Origin: an uncultured Clostridia bacterium
GTDB taxonomy: Bacteria > Bacillota > Clostridia > Oscillospirales > Acutalibacteraceae
DNA: 53,114 nt
Assembly (NCBI GenBank): GCA_947625785.1
Contig: CANQPS010000017.1
Span: 1 to 53,114 of the forward strand
Reading direction: 5' to 3'
Shown: positions 16,294 through 26,025 of the stretch, one piece after another
Layout: each line of letters begins with the position of its first letter
Position numbering within the stretch: the stretch's first letter is position 1
Program-made: the position numbers and the translations under genes
Notes under the pieces: model-generated
What the model was told of the DNA's origin: nothing
Seen by the model: only the letters and a program-made list of their open reading frames with translations
The model's database searches: none

Positions 16294-17409
16294 TCACCTA
16301 ATCCCCCTATTTATTTTTTTGTTTATACAGGAAAATATAAACACCGTACACAAAATAATAAGTGATATGGTTAAAGCAATATTTTTTGATTGTGTAACGG
16401 TCGGGCTATCCGTATAGGTAGAAAAAACATCTTTTGACGGATTATATACTTTCAGAAAAATATATGTAAAACAACAAGATAATATGCTATGTATTATTCT
16501 AAATACAATAAATTTGCCATAAGATACACTATAACTTTTCATCATTGACATAACCTGAAAATGTACACATATTCCTCCAAAACTTACCGCAAAAGCTATA
16601 AATATAACGGAACAACCATTATTTATAGCATTATTACAAGCATTTGTAACCTCCAGAAGTGCATATAATATAGAATTAGATATATTGTCTTTAATGCCTA
16701 AACCATTCAATATTTCTGCAAAAAAATCGGCAAATCCACAGCCTTTTAATAATTCTATAAAACAGGCAAACAATATAACAAATCCACTCATTGATAAGAT
16801 AGCATTAATACTGTCATTGCAGCTTTCAACCACTGCATTATAAAAACTTTTTCTGTGGGAAGTATATTTGCTGTTAAGAATTATTTCATTTTTAGCAAAA
16901 AATCTGCTCAAAAAGGCTATTACTAATGTAGAAATACTTTGAGCTAAAAATAATAATATTCCTATATTCTTATCATTAAAAAAATTGCTGCCAATTACTC
17001 CCACTAAAAACGCTAATCCTGAACCAAAACAAAACAATATCAATCGTTCCGCAGTATCTCTTGAAATACTCTTAGATGCAACAAGTTCCTCAATACCTTT
17101 TGCTCCGACAGGATAACCGCCTATCATTGACAGTAAAATAACTATTCCAACAGAACCATTTGACTTAAATAGTAATCTTGTTAATTTATTTATTCTAATC
17201 CCAACTTTATCGGAAATTCCGCTTTTTACAATAAATGATGATAAAAACATAAACGGAAATAATGATGGTATTAATACACTCCCACAATAAATCAGACCAT
17301 TATAACCGCCTTTGGCACAATATGACGGATAGAATATCAATCCGCTACATATAATTAAACACATAATAATTATTGAAGTATAATAAAATTTATTTTTAGT
17401 AATACACAT
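16294..17409 (-). CDS. ylbJ: YlbJ-like sporulation integral membrane protein
   Basis: A 371-residue polytopic membrane protein of the YlbJ/nucleoside-recognition (gate domain) group, needed for spore cortex or engulfment-stage functions in Bacillus. About nine hydrophobic helices. Characteristic stretches are GSVLIPSLFPFMFLSSF near residue 42, LSMIGGYPVGAKGIEELV near 93 and LFCFGSGLAFLVG near 126. A second half follows (ALLEVTNACNNA, then FAVSFGGICVHFQV). It is divergent from yqfC, another sporulation gene, across an 80-base spacer. The ATG at 17409 follows GAGGTAAAT. Confidence 0.85.
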   Translation of the reverse strand: MCITKNKFYYTSIIIMCLIICSGLIFYPSYCAKGGYNGLIYCGSVLIPSLFPFMFLSSFIVKSGISDKVGIRINKLTRLLFKSNGSVGIVILLSMIGGYPVGAKGIEELVASKSISRDTAERLILFCFGSGLAFLVGVIGSNFFNDKNIGILLFLAQSISTLVIAFLSRFFAKNEIILNSKYTSHRKSFYNAVVESCNDSINAILSMSGFVILFACFIELLKGCGFADFFAEILNGLGIKDNISNSILYALLEVTNACNNAINNGCSVIFIAFAVSFGGICVHFQVMSMMKSYSVSYGKFIVFRIIHSILSCCFTYIFLKVYNPSKDVFSTYTDSPTVTQSKNIALTISLIILCTVFIFSCINKKINRGIR

Positions 17410-17439
17410 ATTTACCTCGTAAAATTATATATTTTGTAA

Positions 17440-17470
17440 TTAATATATATGTGTAAAAACGCATATTTTA
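17440..17470 (+). promoter_or_regulatory. Possible sigma-E promoter for yqfCD
   Basis: The divergent spacer contains TTAATATA, 14 bases, then CATATTTT on the plus strand, about 20 bases before the yqfC ribosome-binding site. This resembles mother-cell sigma-E promoters (ATA-type -35, CATA-type -10), which drive yqfCD in Bacillus. In such AT-rich DNA the match could be chance. Confidence 0.35.
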
Positions 17471-17489
17471 TTATTAAGGTGGTGAAAAG

Positions 17490-17783
17490 ATGAGTAAAAA
17501 ATCTACTGCTAACAATAATTATAACAATAAAACCACTGTCCTTGATAAAATAAAAAATGGTTATAACACAATATCTGTACCATCACATTTTGAAATAAAC
17601 GGTAATCGTGAGGTCAATGTTGACGGATACAGAGAACTCCTTGAATATTCAGACGCAAATATTAAAGTCAATATGAATAAACTTATAGTTTCTTTTTCCG
17701 GCAGAGGACTTTCTATCAAATGTTTAGATGATACCTCAATGCTTATATGTGGTTATATAACTAATATTGAATTTATTACATAA
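17490..17783 (+). CDS. yqfC: YqfC sporulation protein
   Basis: A 97-residue protein of the YabP/YqfC family, a beta-rich cytoplasmic protein made in the mother cell. Family features are ISVPSHFEINGNREVNVDGY in the centre, LLEYSDANIKVNM and SFSGRGLSIKCLDD; the start is a disordered Asn/Thr-rich segment. It is followed 32 bases later by yqfD, its constant partner. The ATG at 17490 has AAGGTGGTG upstream. Precise function is unknown even in Bacillus. Confidence 0.9.
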   Translation: MSKKSTANNNYNNKTTVLDKIKNGYNTISVPSHFEINGNREVNVDGYRELLEYSDANIKVNMNKLIVSFSGRGLSIKCLDDTSMLICGYITNIEFIT

Positions 17784-17815
17784 ATAATTAAATATAAAAG
17801 TGTGGTGACAACAAT

Positions 17816-19012
17816 TTGATAAGCGGAATATTCAGATTTTTAAGCGGTACAGTTACAGTATCATTAAAAGGCAAACATATTGAAAAATTTATAAATCAAT
17901 GTATTAAAGAAAATGTTTATATATGGAATATAAAATATAATAATATTGATAATATAAGTTATTTCACAACATCACACATATATTATATGCAGTTAAGAAA
18001 TATAGCTAAAAAAACTAACTGCACCATTAGAGTTATAAATAAAAAAGGTATCCCGTTCTTTCTACATAAAAATCGTGAAAAAATGGGAATAATAATTGGA
18101 GTCATTCCGTTTTTTATAATGTTGTATTTTTTATCAATGTTCGTTTGGAATATTGAAATTACAGGTATAAATACAATTAACAGTTACGATATATTGGATA
18201 AATTAGAAGAATATGGCATTTATCAAGGTGCTTTAATGAAAAATATAGATACTCAATCAGTTAAAAGACAATCATTTTCAACCATATCGGAATTATCTTG
18301 GATAGCCGTAAATAAGGAAGGAAGCAATATAGTAATCGAACTAACCGAACGGGACATTGAACCCGAACTCATTGATAAAACTATTGTAACTAATCTAAAA
18401 GCAGCTTGCGATGGTCAAATTGTATCTATGAATATAAGAAAAGGTAATAAAGAAGTTGCTATTGGTGATGCGGTTATAAAAGGTCAGCTTTTAGTTTCGG
18501 GAATTATAGATAGTGAACTTACCAATACCGTTAGAGTTACAAGAGCAGACGGCGAAATATTCGCAAAAACTAAACATTCCCTAAATGCAACAGTATTACT
18601 CCAAAATAAAATATATGTACCAACAGGAAATTATATTTCTAAAAAAGAATTTAATATATTCACAATTAAATTTCCTATTACTATAAGTAAAAATCCTGAT
18701 TTTAAAACAAAAATCAAAACAAATACAAAATATCTTTTACTCAATCAAAACACTCTGCCTATCTCTATAAAAGAAGATAAGTATGAAGAATATATAGAAA
18801 AAGAAATTACATTTGATATACAAAAAGCCAATGATGTTGCCCTTCAAAAACTGTCACTGCTTGAAGCATTTGCATATAATAATATAAAAGTTGACAAAAA
18901 AGAGTTAAAAATAACAGAAACCCCTCTTGGTATTACTATTACAGCAGATTACTCCTGCATAGAAAATATAGTTGAAGAAATTGAGATACCCATTAAACAA
19001 AATACAGATTAA
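17816..19012 (+). CDS. yqfD: YqfD sporulation protein
   Basis: A 398-residue single-pass membrane protein of the YqfD family, required for sporulation in related bacteria. The N-terminal cytosolic part begins GTVTVSLKGKHIEKFINQC. One helix is at about residues 92-110 (MGIIIGVIPFFIMLYFLS). The outer part has a POTRA-like start (WNIEITGINTINSYDIL, then SWIAVNKEGSNIVIELTER) and a barrel-sandwich segment (GQIVSMNIRKGNKEV). A TTG start with TGGTGA seven bases before it. Transcribed with yqfC. Confidence 0.9.
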   Translation: MISGIFRFLSGTVTVSLKGKHIEKFINQCIKENVYIWNIKYNNIDNISYFTTSHIYYMQLRNIAKKTNCTIRVINKKGIPFFLHKNREKMGIIIGVIPFFIMLYFLSMFVWNIEITGINTINSYDILDKLEEYGIYQGALMKNIDTQSVKRQSFSTISELSWIAVNKEGSNIVIELTERDIEPELIDKTIVTNLKAACDGQIVSMNIRKGNKEVAIGDAVIKGQLLVSGIIDSELTNTVRVTRADGEIFAKTKHSLNATVLLQNKIYVPTGNYISKKEFNIFTIKFPITISKNPDFKTKIKTNTKYLLLNQNTLPISIKEDKYEEYIEKEITFDIQKANDVALQKLSLLEAFAYNNIKVDKKELKITETPLGITITADYSCIENIVEEIEIPIKQNTD

Positions 19013-19058
19013 ATAATATATTGAAATCCTTTAATAACAAACACAAATCTTAAAAACA

Positions 19059-19087
19059 TTGACAAAATAAGAAATATAATATATATT
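19059..19087 (+). promoter_or_regulatory. Promoter of the TraB/GumN gene
   Basis: A perfect TTGACA (19059-19064), 17 bases, then TATATT (19082-19087), about 50 bases upstream of the start codon. Confidence 0.6.
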
Positions 19088-19139
19088 TGTATCAAGTAAA
19101 TCATACAAATATAATATTATAAAAAAGGAGTAATTTACT

Positions 19140-20246
19140 GTGAAAATAAAATTTAAAAAAATATTTTGTTCTGTTTTATCAGTAGCAATTATATTTACTG
19201 TATCATCTTGCAAAAATAATGACGCAGATAATAACACAAGTGATACAAACTCTGTAAATTCACAATATTCTGAAACTGTATCAGAAAATATAAACAGTTC
19301 TGATAATTCAAAAACTGAAATTGACAGCAGCTTCAATCCTGTAATGTGGCAAGTTCAGCTTGACAATAACCAGAAATTTTATCTTATCGGTTCTTATCAC
19401 GCAGGCGATTTTGATATTCTTTCTGTCCCTGAAATCTATCAAGATGCTTTTAACAGCTGCGATTTTCTTGCTGTTGAATGTAATACAAATGCTATCACAA
19501 GTGATTATAACGCTATGCTTGAAACATCTATGAGGTATATATATTCCGATGGCACTACCCTTAAAGACCATATATCCGAGGAAACATATAATCTGTTAGT
19601 TAAATATCTAAAAGACTATTCTGATGAATATTCTACGCTGTCATTGGTATTGGATTATATGAAAGCAGAATACTGGGCGATGTATGTAGAAACTCCTTTA
19701 ATATATAAATCCGGATTGGATATAAACAAAGGTATTGATTATCAACTTATGAGTTTAGCAGAAAGTAAAAATAAAAAAATTCTTTCTATTGAAAATTATA
19801 TTGACAGTCTTAATGCTTTCAGCGGTTACAGTGATATTTTCTATGAACTGCAAATTTTAACTTATGTAGCCAATTCTGAAGGCATAGATTCTTATATAGA
19901 TGAATTTAAAGAACTATATAATATATGGAAAAGCGGTTCTAAGGAAATACAAAATATTATAAACAGCGATGATAATGACGAACTTAATTTAAATATTTCA
20001 AATGAACTTGAAAATAAAATCAACTCCAATGAAGAACTTTTGACAAATGACACTATACTTTATAACAAAAAAATGATTACTGACAGAAATAAAATAATGG
20101 CTGATGCCGCTATACAGTACATTAAAGAAGGTAAAAATGTTTTCTTTGTTGTTGGTGCTGCTCATATGTATGGTGATGATGGCGTTATTCAAAGTCTTAA
20201 AAATAATGGCTATGTTGTAACACAAATTTGTGGAGAAATAGTATAA
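19140..20246 (+). CDS. TraB/GumN family lipoprotein
   Basis: An exported lipoprotein of 368 residues with lipobox VSSC at about residues 21-24, then a Ser/Asn/Asp-rich spacer to residue 60. The rest is a TraB/PrgY/GumN domain, a fold related to the Tiki proteases. Signature elements are YLIGSYHAG with the first His, AVECN with the conserved Glu, and VVGAAHMYGDDGVI near the C-terminus with the last His. Those residues make up the proposed metal-dependent active site. The substrate is unknown. A GTG start follows AAGGAG. The DUF368 gene begins 15 bases later with its own ribosome-binding site, so the two are probably co-transcribed. Confidence 0.88.
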   Translation: MKIKFKKIFCSVLSVAIIFTVSSCKNNDADNNTSDTNSVNSQYSETVSENINSSDNSKTEIDSSFNPVMWQVQLDNNQKFYLIGSYHAGDFDILSVPEIYQDAFNSCDFLAVECNTNAITSDYNAMLETSMRYIYSDGTTLKDHISEETYNLLVKYLKDYSDEYSTLSLVLDYMKAEYWAMYVETPLIYKSGLDINKGIDYQLMSLAESKNKKILSIENYIDSLNAFSGYSDIFYELQILTYVANSEGIDSYIDEFKELYNIWKSGSKEIQNIINSDDNDELNLNISNELENKINSNEELLTNDTILYNKKMITDRNKIMADAAIQYIKEGKNVFFVVGAAHMYGDDGVIQSLKNNGYVVTQICGEIV

Positions 20247-20261
20247 AGGAGTGCATTATAT

Positions 20262-21140
20262 TTGTATAGTATTGGTGGATTTTTAATGGCTCTTGCTGAC
20301 AGCGTTCCGGGCGTTTCAGGAGGAACAATAGCCTTTTTGCTTGGTTTCTATGATAAGTTTATCGGTTCTTTACATAACATCATATCCGGAAATAAACAGG
20401 AAAAAATCGATGCTCTTAAATTTCTTATTAGACTTGGTATAGGTTGGATTATAGGCTTTTTACTTGCTGTGCTTGCTATAACAAGTATTTTTGAAAGCCA
20501 TATATATCAAGTAAGCTCATTATTTTTAGGGTTTATTATATTCTCTATCCCTATATTTCTTAAAGATGAAAAAAATGTTTTAATGGGCAAATATATAAAT
20601 CTTATTTTCACATTAATTGGTGCTTTATTAGTCGTTGGAATAACTTTATTAAATTCTCAGACTTCAAACGATGAAAATTCTATTTCAGGTGGATTTTTAA
20701 GCTATATATTTATATTTATATCTGCTATGTTAGCAATATCTGCTATGGTATTACCGGGAATTTCCGGCTCAACTATATTACTGATATTAGGTTTGTATTT
20801 TCCTGTTATTACCGCTGTTAAAAATCTTATTCACTTTGATTTGTCAGCCTTGCCTATCGTTATAGTATTTGGATTTGGAGTTTTATTTGGTATAGTTTCA
20901 GTCGTTAAAATTATAAATATTTGCTTAAAAAAATTCCGTTCTCAAACTATATATATGGTTCTCGGTCTTATGCTTGGTTCTTTATACTCAATAGTACGAG
21001 GTCCGGAAACTTTATCTGAACCTCAACCAGCTATGGATTTACATAGTTTTAGTATTATATTCTTTTTAATCGGCGGTGCCATTATAGCAGTTATGCAATT
21101 AGCCAAGTATCTAAAGGATAAAAAAATATCTAAAAATTAA
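20262..21140 (+). CDS. DUF368 polyprenyl-phosphate transporter (PopT-like)
   Basis: A 292-residue membrane protein of the DUF368 family. Members have been shown to recycle undecaprenyl phosphate across the membrane for cell-wall synthesis. The defining motif ADSVPGVSGGTIAFLLGFYD is at residues 12-31, and its internal repeat VLPGISGSTILLILGLY is near residue 165, giving the inverted two-fold design. About eight helices. A TTG start is used with AAAGGAGTG nine bases upstream. It sits behind the TraB gene and is followed by a strong terminator, so the two may form a small envelope-related unit. Confidence 0.88.
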   Translation: MYSIGGFLMALADSVPGVSGGTIAFLLGFYDKFIGSLHNIISGNKQEKIDALKFLIRLGIGWIIGFLLAVLAITSIFESHIYQVSSLFLGFIIFSIPIFLKDEKNVLMGKYINLIFTLIGALLVVGITLLNSQTSNDENSISGGFLSYIFIFISAMLAISAMVLPGISGSTILLILGLYFPVITAVKNLIHFDLSALPIVIVFGFGVLFGIVSVVKIINICLKKFRSQTIYMVLGLMLGSLYSIVRGPETLSEPQPAMDLHSFSIIFFLIGGAIIAVMQLAKYLKDKKISKN

Positions 21141-21156
21141 TTTATTTAAATTTATT

Positions 21157-21202
21157 AATCAAGTGGTGTTTTTTCGATAAATCACCACTTGATTTTTATT
21201 TA
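21157..21202 (+). terminator. Terminator after DUF368 gene
   Basis: AATCAAGTGGTG (21157-21168) pairs with CACCACTTGATT (21183-21194), followed by TTTATTTAT. Confidence 0.85.
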
Positions 21203-21370
21203 TACAACAAAATGCACATTAAATTATAGATATTTTTTACACAATTAAAAGGATTTTGTATAAAAAAATAATAGATATTTTACATAAATTATGTTAAAAT
21301 GTTAATTATATAGTATGGCAAGATTTAATTGTCTATTATAATAAATTATTTTTTAAGGAGGACGATGTTC

Positions 21371-24300
21371 TTGAAAATCAAAAAAATTTTATCGTTGGTT
21401 TTATCATCAGCGATGGTAATGGGGATGTGTAGTTTGCCTGTATCAGCAGCAACCCCAATCGGTGAGGATTTAGACCAATATGCCTATAATGGCGATGACT
21501 TAGGTGCCGTTTATTCATCAGCTTCTACTACCTTTAAGGTTTGGTCACCTACTGCTACAAAAGTTCAGGTTAAACTTTATAAGACCGGCAGTGATTCTGA
21601 AACCGGTGCCGGTGTAATTTCTACAACAGATATGACTAAAAATAACAGCAATGGTGTTTGGTCCGTAACGATTAACGGTGACCTTAAAAATACTTACTAT
21701 ACATACTTGGTAACGGTTGACGGAAAAACTAACGAAACTGTTGACATCTATGCAAAAGCTGCCGGTGTAAACGGTAACAGAGGTATGATTGTTGATTTAG
21801 ACTCAACAGACCCAAGCGGCTGGGAAAACGATAACCATATTTTCGCAGAAAAACAAACAGATGCCATAATCTGGGAATTACATGTAAAAGATTTCTCAAA
21901 TTCGGCTTCTTCCGGTATCAGCAGTGCAAATCAGGGTAAATACCTCGCTTTCACAGAAAAAGGAACTACATTGAATAATGCCGGTACAGTATCAACAGGT
22001 CTTGATTATTTGACAAGTCTTGGTATAAATTATGTTCATCTTAATCCTGTTTATGATTTTGGTTCAATAGACGAAACTTCAAATGAACCAGAAGATTTTA
22101 ACTGGGGTTATGACCCTAAAAACTACAATGTTCCTGAGGGTTCTTACTCAACAAACCCTTATGACGGTAATGTAAGAATTAATGAATTTAAACAAATGGT
22201 TCAAAGCCTTCACAATGAAGGTATTGGCGTAATTATGGACGTTGTTTACAACCATACATACACCGGTGCTGATTCTTGGTTTAACTTAACTGTTCCAAGT
22301 TACTATTATCGCCAACAAGCTAACGGCAAAGGTTGGTCTAATGGTTCAGGCTGCGGTAACGATACTGCAAGTGAAAACGCTATGTTCAGAAAATATATGG
22401 TAGATTCTGTTGTTTATTGGGCTACTGAATATCATATAGACGGTTTTAGATTTGACCTTATGGGGTTACACGATGTAGATACAATGAATGCTATTCGTGA
22501 AGCTCTTGATAAACTTCCTGATGGTGATAAAATACTTATGTATGGCGAGGCTTGGAGTTTATCAACAAATTCAAGTGCAGCACTTTCCACTCAGCCAAAT
22601 ATGTACAAATTAAGTGACAGAATAGCAGCTTTCTCTGATACCATAAGAGACGGTATAAAAGGAAGCGTATTTGATACATACGGCACCGGTTGGGTTCAGG
22701 GCGATGTGGCTTCATATCAAAATATTAAAACAGGTGTATTAGCTGCCACCAATAAATGGGCTAATGTTCCTTCTCAAACCGTAACATATTCTTCCTGCCA
22801 CGATAATCATACTTTATATGACCGTCTTGTTGCATCTGTATATAACACTAACGGTGATTATAACGAAAGATACGATAATCTTGTAGAAATGAATAAACTT
22901 GCGGCTGCTATTACCTTGACATCACAAGGTATGAGTTTGTTCCTCGCTGGTGAGGAATTTGCAAGAACAAAACAAGGAGACCATAATAGTTATTCCTCCC
23001 CTGCAAGTCTTAATGAGCTTGATTGGACAAGACTTGAAACTTATAGCGATTTGGTAAGCTACTATCAGGGTCTTATCGAAATAAGAAAGGCTTACTCTCC
23101 TTTCAGAGATAATACAAAAACCTCTATTGATACTATAAACTTCTTTACCGAAAAAGACGGTAATGCAGAAGATAAAAGTGTTCTTGGCTATACTATCGAA
23201 AATAAATTAAATAGTAATGAATGGAATAAGGTTGCCGTTATATTCAATAACAGTACAACAGACAGCAAAACTATTACATTACCAAACGATGTAAGCGAAT
23301 GGGTTATAGTTGCTAACAACTCAACATCGGGTGTAAATAGTCTTGGTACAATTTCAGATGGTAAAATTACTTTACCTGTAAGTTCTGCTGCTATTCTTGT
23401 TGATAAAACAAGTTTTGAAAAAGCAAATATTAAGTCTAACAGGGGTCTTGTAACAGTTAAACACATAGACGAAAATAATAACGAAATATCTTCTTCTTAT
23501 GTTTCCGGTACAATAGGTAAAAATTTCTCGGTTTCCGCTAACCCTTCACTACTTATAAACTACGATTTAGTAAGCGAAAGAAATCAAACGGGTACTTATA
23601 CTGAAGGCCCTCAGACTATTACCTTTAAATACAAAAAGTATACAGGTAAAATAGGTAATGTTACAATTAAATATGTTGATACAGATGGCAAAGAACTTGC
23701 TGCATCTGTTTCTTTAAGCGGCAGAGAAAATGCACCTTATTATACATCTGCTATACCTACTATTGAAGGTTATAACTTAAAGGCAGACAGCTTGCCTGCA
23801 AATGGTGCCGGTAAATTTACATCTGGCAATACAGAAGTTAAATATGTCTATGAGCCTGTTCCTGAAATAGCAAGCGATGATATTACTGTACATTATTATA
23901 ATTCAAATAACTGGTCAAGCGTAAATATTTACGCATACATCAATGATGGTGAAAAAGTTTACACAGAAAGCTGGCCTGGCACTGCTATGACAAATGACGG
24001 TGATGGCTGGTGGTCATATAAGTTTAATAAAGCTGATTTGAATGGTGCAAATATAATCCAAGTTATGTTTAATAATGGCGGTTCATCACAAGAACCCGGC
24101 TCAGGCGAACCTGGTTATCAATTATACGGTGAAGTCTGGATTAAAGATAAGACTTTATATAATTCAAAAGATTGTACGACCGTATTTGGTATAGAAGGTA
24201 TTGTCAATGTTATCTATATGGCATTAGACGGTACTATACTTGATAAGGTTTCATTAACGGGTACAATTGATAATACTACAAAATATACATCTGATGAAAA

Positions 24301-24595
24301 ATCATTCTCCGGCAAAACCCTTGTTTCTATCCCTAAAAATAACACAGGTCTTTATCAAAAAGGTTCTGTAAATGTTATATATACATACTATGACAGTAAT
24401 TCCGTAAATCCTGACGACCCATTTGCTGTTGCCGAATCAACATCTTCTTCGTCATCAAATAATAACAATAATAATTCTAACGAAGATAAAGGCGGAAATG
24501 GCTTTAAAATATTTATTGTAATCGTTATAATAGCGGTTGTGGGTATTGTTATAGGAGTAACTGTTTCAAATAAAAACAAGAAAAAGTCTACATAA
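21371..24595 (+). CDS. pulA: Cell-surface type I pullulanase with CBM26 and MucBP-like repeats
   Basis: A secreted glycoside hydrolase (GH13) that cleaves alpha-1,6 branches of pullulan and amylopectin; about 1074 residues. Signal peptide ends near PVSAA (residue 28). A CBM48-like domain follows (TFKVWSPTATKVQVKLY). The catalytic barrel has the type I signature NWGYDPKNYNVPEGSYS, nucleophile Asp in GFRFDLMG (about 360), acid/base Glu in YGEAW (about 393) and Asp in SCHDNH (about 476). Then come MucBP-like repeats (VTVKHID, VTIKYVD), a CBM26-like starch-binding module (NIYAYINDG, ESWPGTAM), another MucBP-like unit, a Ser/Asn linker and a C-terminal helix ending KNKKKST. TTG 21371 is preferred because the ATG at 21365 is too close to AAGGAGG. 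Confidence 0.92.
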   Translation: MKIKKILSLVLSSAMVMGMCSLPVSAATPIGEDLDQYAYNGDDLGAVYSSASTTFKVWSPTATKVQVKLYKTGSDSETGAGVISTTDMTKNNSNGVWSVTINGDLKNTYYTYLVTVDGKTNETVDIYAKAAGVNGNRGMIVDLDSTDPSGWENDNHIFAEKQTDAIIWELHVKDFSNSASSGISSANQGKYLAFTEKGTTLNNAGTVSTGLDYLTSLGINYVHLNPVYDFGSIDETSNEPEDFNWGYDPKNYNVPEGSYSTNPYDGNVRINEFKQMVQSLHNEGIGVIMDVVYNHTYTGADSWFNLTVPSYYYRQQANGKGWSNGSGCGNDTASENAMFRKYMVDSVVYWATEYHIDGFRFDLMGLHDVDTMNAIREALDKLPDGDKILMYGEAWSLSTNSSAALSTQPNMYKLSDRIAAFSDTIRDGIKGSVFDTYGTGWVQGDVASYQNIKTGVLAATNKWANVPSQTVTYSSCHDNHTLYDRLVASVYNTNGDYNERYDNLVEMNKLAAAITLTSQGMSLFLAGEEFARTKQGDHNSYSSPASLNELDWTRLETYSDLVSYYQGLIEIRKAYSPFRDNTKTSIDTINFFTEKDGNAEDKSVLGYTIENKLNSNEWNKVAVIFNNSTTDSKTITLPNDVSEWVIVANNSTSGVNSLGTISDGKITLPVSSAAILVDKTSFEKANIKSNRGLVTVKHIDENNNEISSSYVSGTIGKNFSVSANPSLLINYDLVSERNQTGTYTEGPQTITFKYKKYTGKIGNVTIKYVDTDGKELAASVSLSGRENAPYYTSAIPTIEGYNLKADSLPANGAGKFTSGNTEVKYVYEPVPEIASDDITVHYYNSNNWSSVNIYAYINDGEKVYTESWPGTAMTNDGDGWWSYKFNKADLNGANIIQVMFNNGGSSQEPGSGEPGYQLYGEVWIKDKTLYNSKDCTTVFGIEGIVNVIYMALDGTILDKVSLTGTIDNTTKYTSDEKSFSGKTLVSIPKNNTGLYQKGSVNVIYTYYDSNSVNPDDPFAVAESTSSSSSNNNNNNSNEDKGGNGFKIFIVIVIIAVVGIVIGVTVSNKNKKKST

Positions 24596-24624
24596 ACTTA
24601 TTATCAATCTATAAATAAATTAAT

Positions 24625-24667
24625 AAAAAACTGATTTCGTTTTTTAAGCGAAATCAGTTTTGTTTTT
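24625..24667. terminator. Bidirectional terminator between pullulanase and cca
   Basis: AAAACTGATTTCG (24627-24639) pairs with CGAAATCAGTTTT (24649-24661), with T-tracts both ways. It overlaps the last codons of cca. Confidence 0.85.
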
Positions 24668-26000
24668 GAGATATTATTTTTTCAGCTTGATTTAATAATT
24701 TTTCGTGATTATTCTCTAAATTTCCATCAATTATCATACTAAATAATTGCGATAAAATTATACCTATTTCTTTTCCTTCTTTTATTCCTAAACTTTTTAT
24801 ATCTTTACCATTTATATTCATATCTTTAAGGGAAAAACAATTTTCTTCCATTACAAGTTCATTCAGTATTTCTGTAAAACTTTGTAATTTTTTTATTTTA
24901 CTTTGCCTTTTATAATAAGATTGTGCAGATATATCAGCATACTTTACTTTTACTAAATTATATAAAAATTCTTTTCCAAATTTACAAATATGTCTTCTTA
25001 CTCCCTTTTTATTATCGGATAATGTCATATCGTGTACTCTAACAAGCTCTACACATTCTTTTATAATACTATTAGGATATTTTAATCTTTTTAGTATATT
25101 AAAAACCATTTTTGCTCCAACTTCATTATGGTTAGGAAAATGATATTCTCCATTTTCACCTTTAACAGCACATAAAGGCTTTGCTATATCGTGAAGCATC
25201 ATAGCAAGCCTTAATGTCAATATCGGTTCTATATTATCTACTGTTCTCGAAATATGCTCCCAAACATCATATTTATGATGTCTGTTTCTTTGGTTAAAGC
25301 CTACACATACTTTTATTTCAGGAATAAATATACCTATAACATCACTATATTTTAATAAAATATCTGATGGTTTGTCGCTCAATAATATTTTATTAAGTTC
25401 TGCATTTATGCGTTCGTTTGAAATATTAGCAATCAAATAAGCGTTTTGATGTATAGAGTTATCTGTTTCTTCTTTTATATCAAATCCATAGACTGCCGAA
25501 AATCTTATTGCCCTTAATATTCTAAGTGCGTCTTCATTAAAACGCTTATCAGCATTTCCCACACAGCTTATTTTTTTATTTTTTAAATCCTGCAAACCGC
25601 CAAAATAATCTATTATTCCACTTCTATTATTATAGGCAAGGGCATTAATTGTTAAATCTCGTCTTGCTAAATCTTCCTTGACAGCACTAACAAAAGTTAC
25701 ACTTTCAGGGTGCCTGTTATCTTGATAAATTCCGTCTATTCTAAATGTGGTTACTTCGTACATTTGTTTTTCAATCAATATTGTAACTGTTCCGTGTTTT
25801 ATACCTGTTTCAATTATTCGATAATCTTTAAATATACTTTTTGTTTCTTCCGGTAATGCTGATGTACATATATCCCAATCCTTTGGCTCTATTCCCATTA
25901 TACTATCTCTTATACAGCCTCCCACAGCGTATGCCTCATAACCATTTAATATTAATTTTTCTATTATCATTTCTACATTTTTCGGCATCTTTATATTCAT
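24654..26000 (-). CDS. cca: CCA tRNA nucleotidyltransferase with HD domain
   Basis: It adds or repairs the 3' CCA of tRNAs. It is 448 residues. The nucleotidyltransferase head has YAVGGCIRDSIMG and KDWDICTSA with the two metal-binding Asp (residues about 22-46), then the RRDLTINALAYN motif and RFNEDALRILRAIRFS. The second half carries an HD phosphohydrolase region (MLHDIAKP near 266). Class II CCA enzymes of this build act either as full CCA-adding or as split C- or A-adding enzymes; the choice is not clear by eye. It is last in the eleven-gene operon, 25 bases after recN. Confidence 0.93.
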   Translation of the reverse strand: MNIKMPKNVEMIIEKLILNGYEAYAVGGCIRDSIMGIEPKDWDICTSALPEETKSIFKDYRIIETGIKHGTVTILIEKQMYEVTTFRIDGIYQDNRHPESVTFVSAVKEDLARRDLTINALAYNNRSGIIDYFGGLQDLKNKKISCVGNADKRFNEDALRILRAIRFSAVYGFDIKEETDNSIHQNAYLIANISNERINAELNKILLSDKPSDILLKYSDVIGIFIPEIKVCVGFNQRNRHHKYDVWEHISRTVDNIEPILTLRLAMMLHDIAKPLCAVKGENGEYHFPNHNEVGAKMVFNILKRLKYPNSIIKECVELVRVHDMTLSDNKKGVRRHICKFGKEFLYNLVKVKYADISAQSYYKRQSKIKKLQSFTEILNELVMEENCFSLKDMNINGKDIKSLGIKEGKEIGIILSQLFSMIIDGNLENNHEKLLNQAEKIISQKQN

Positions 26001-26025
26001 AATTTTCCTTATATTTCACCTCAAT

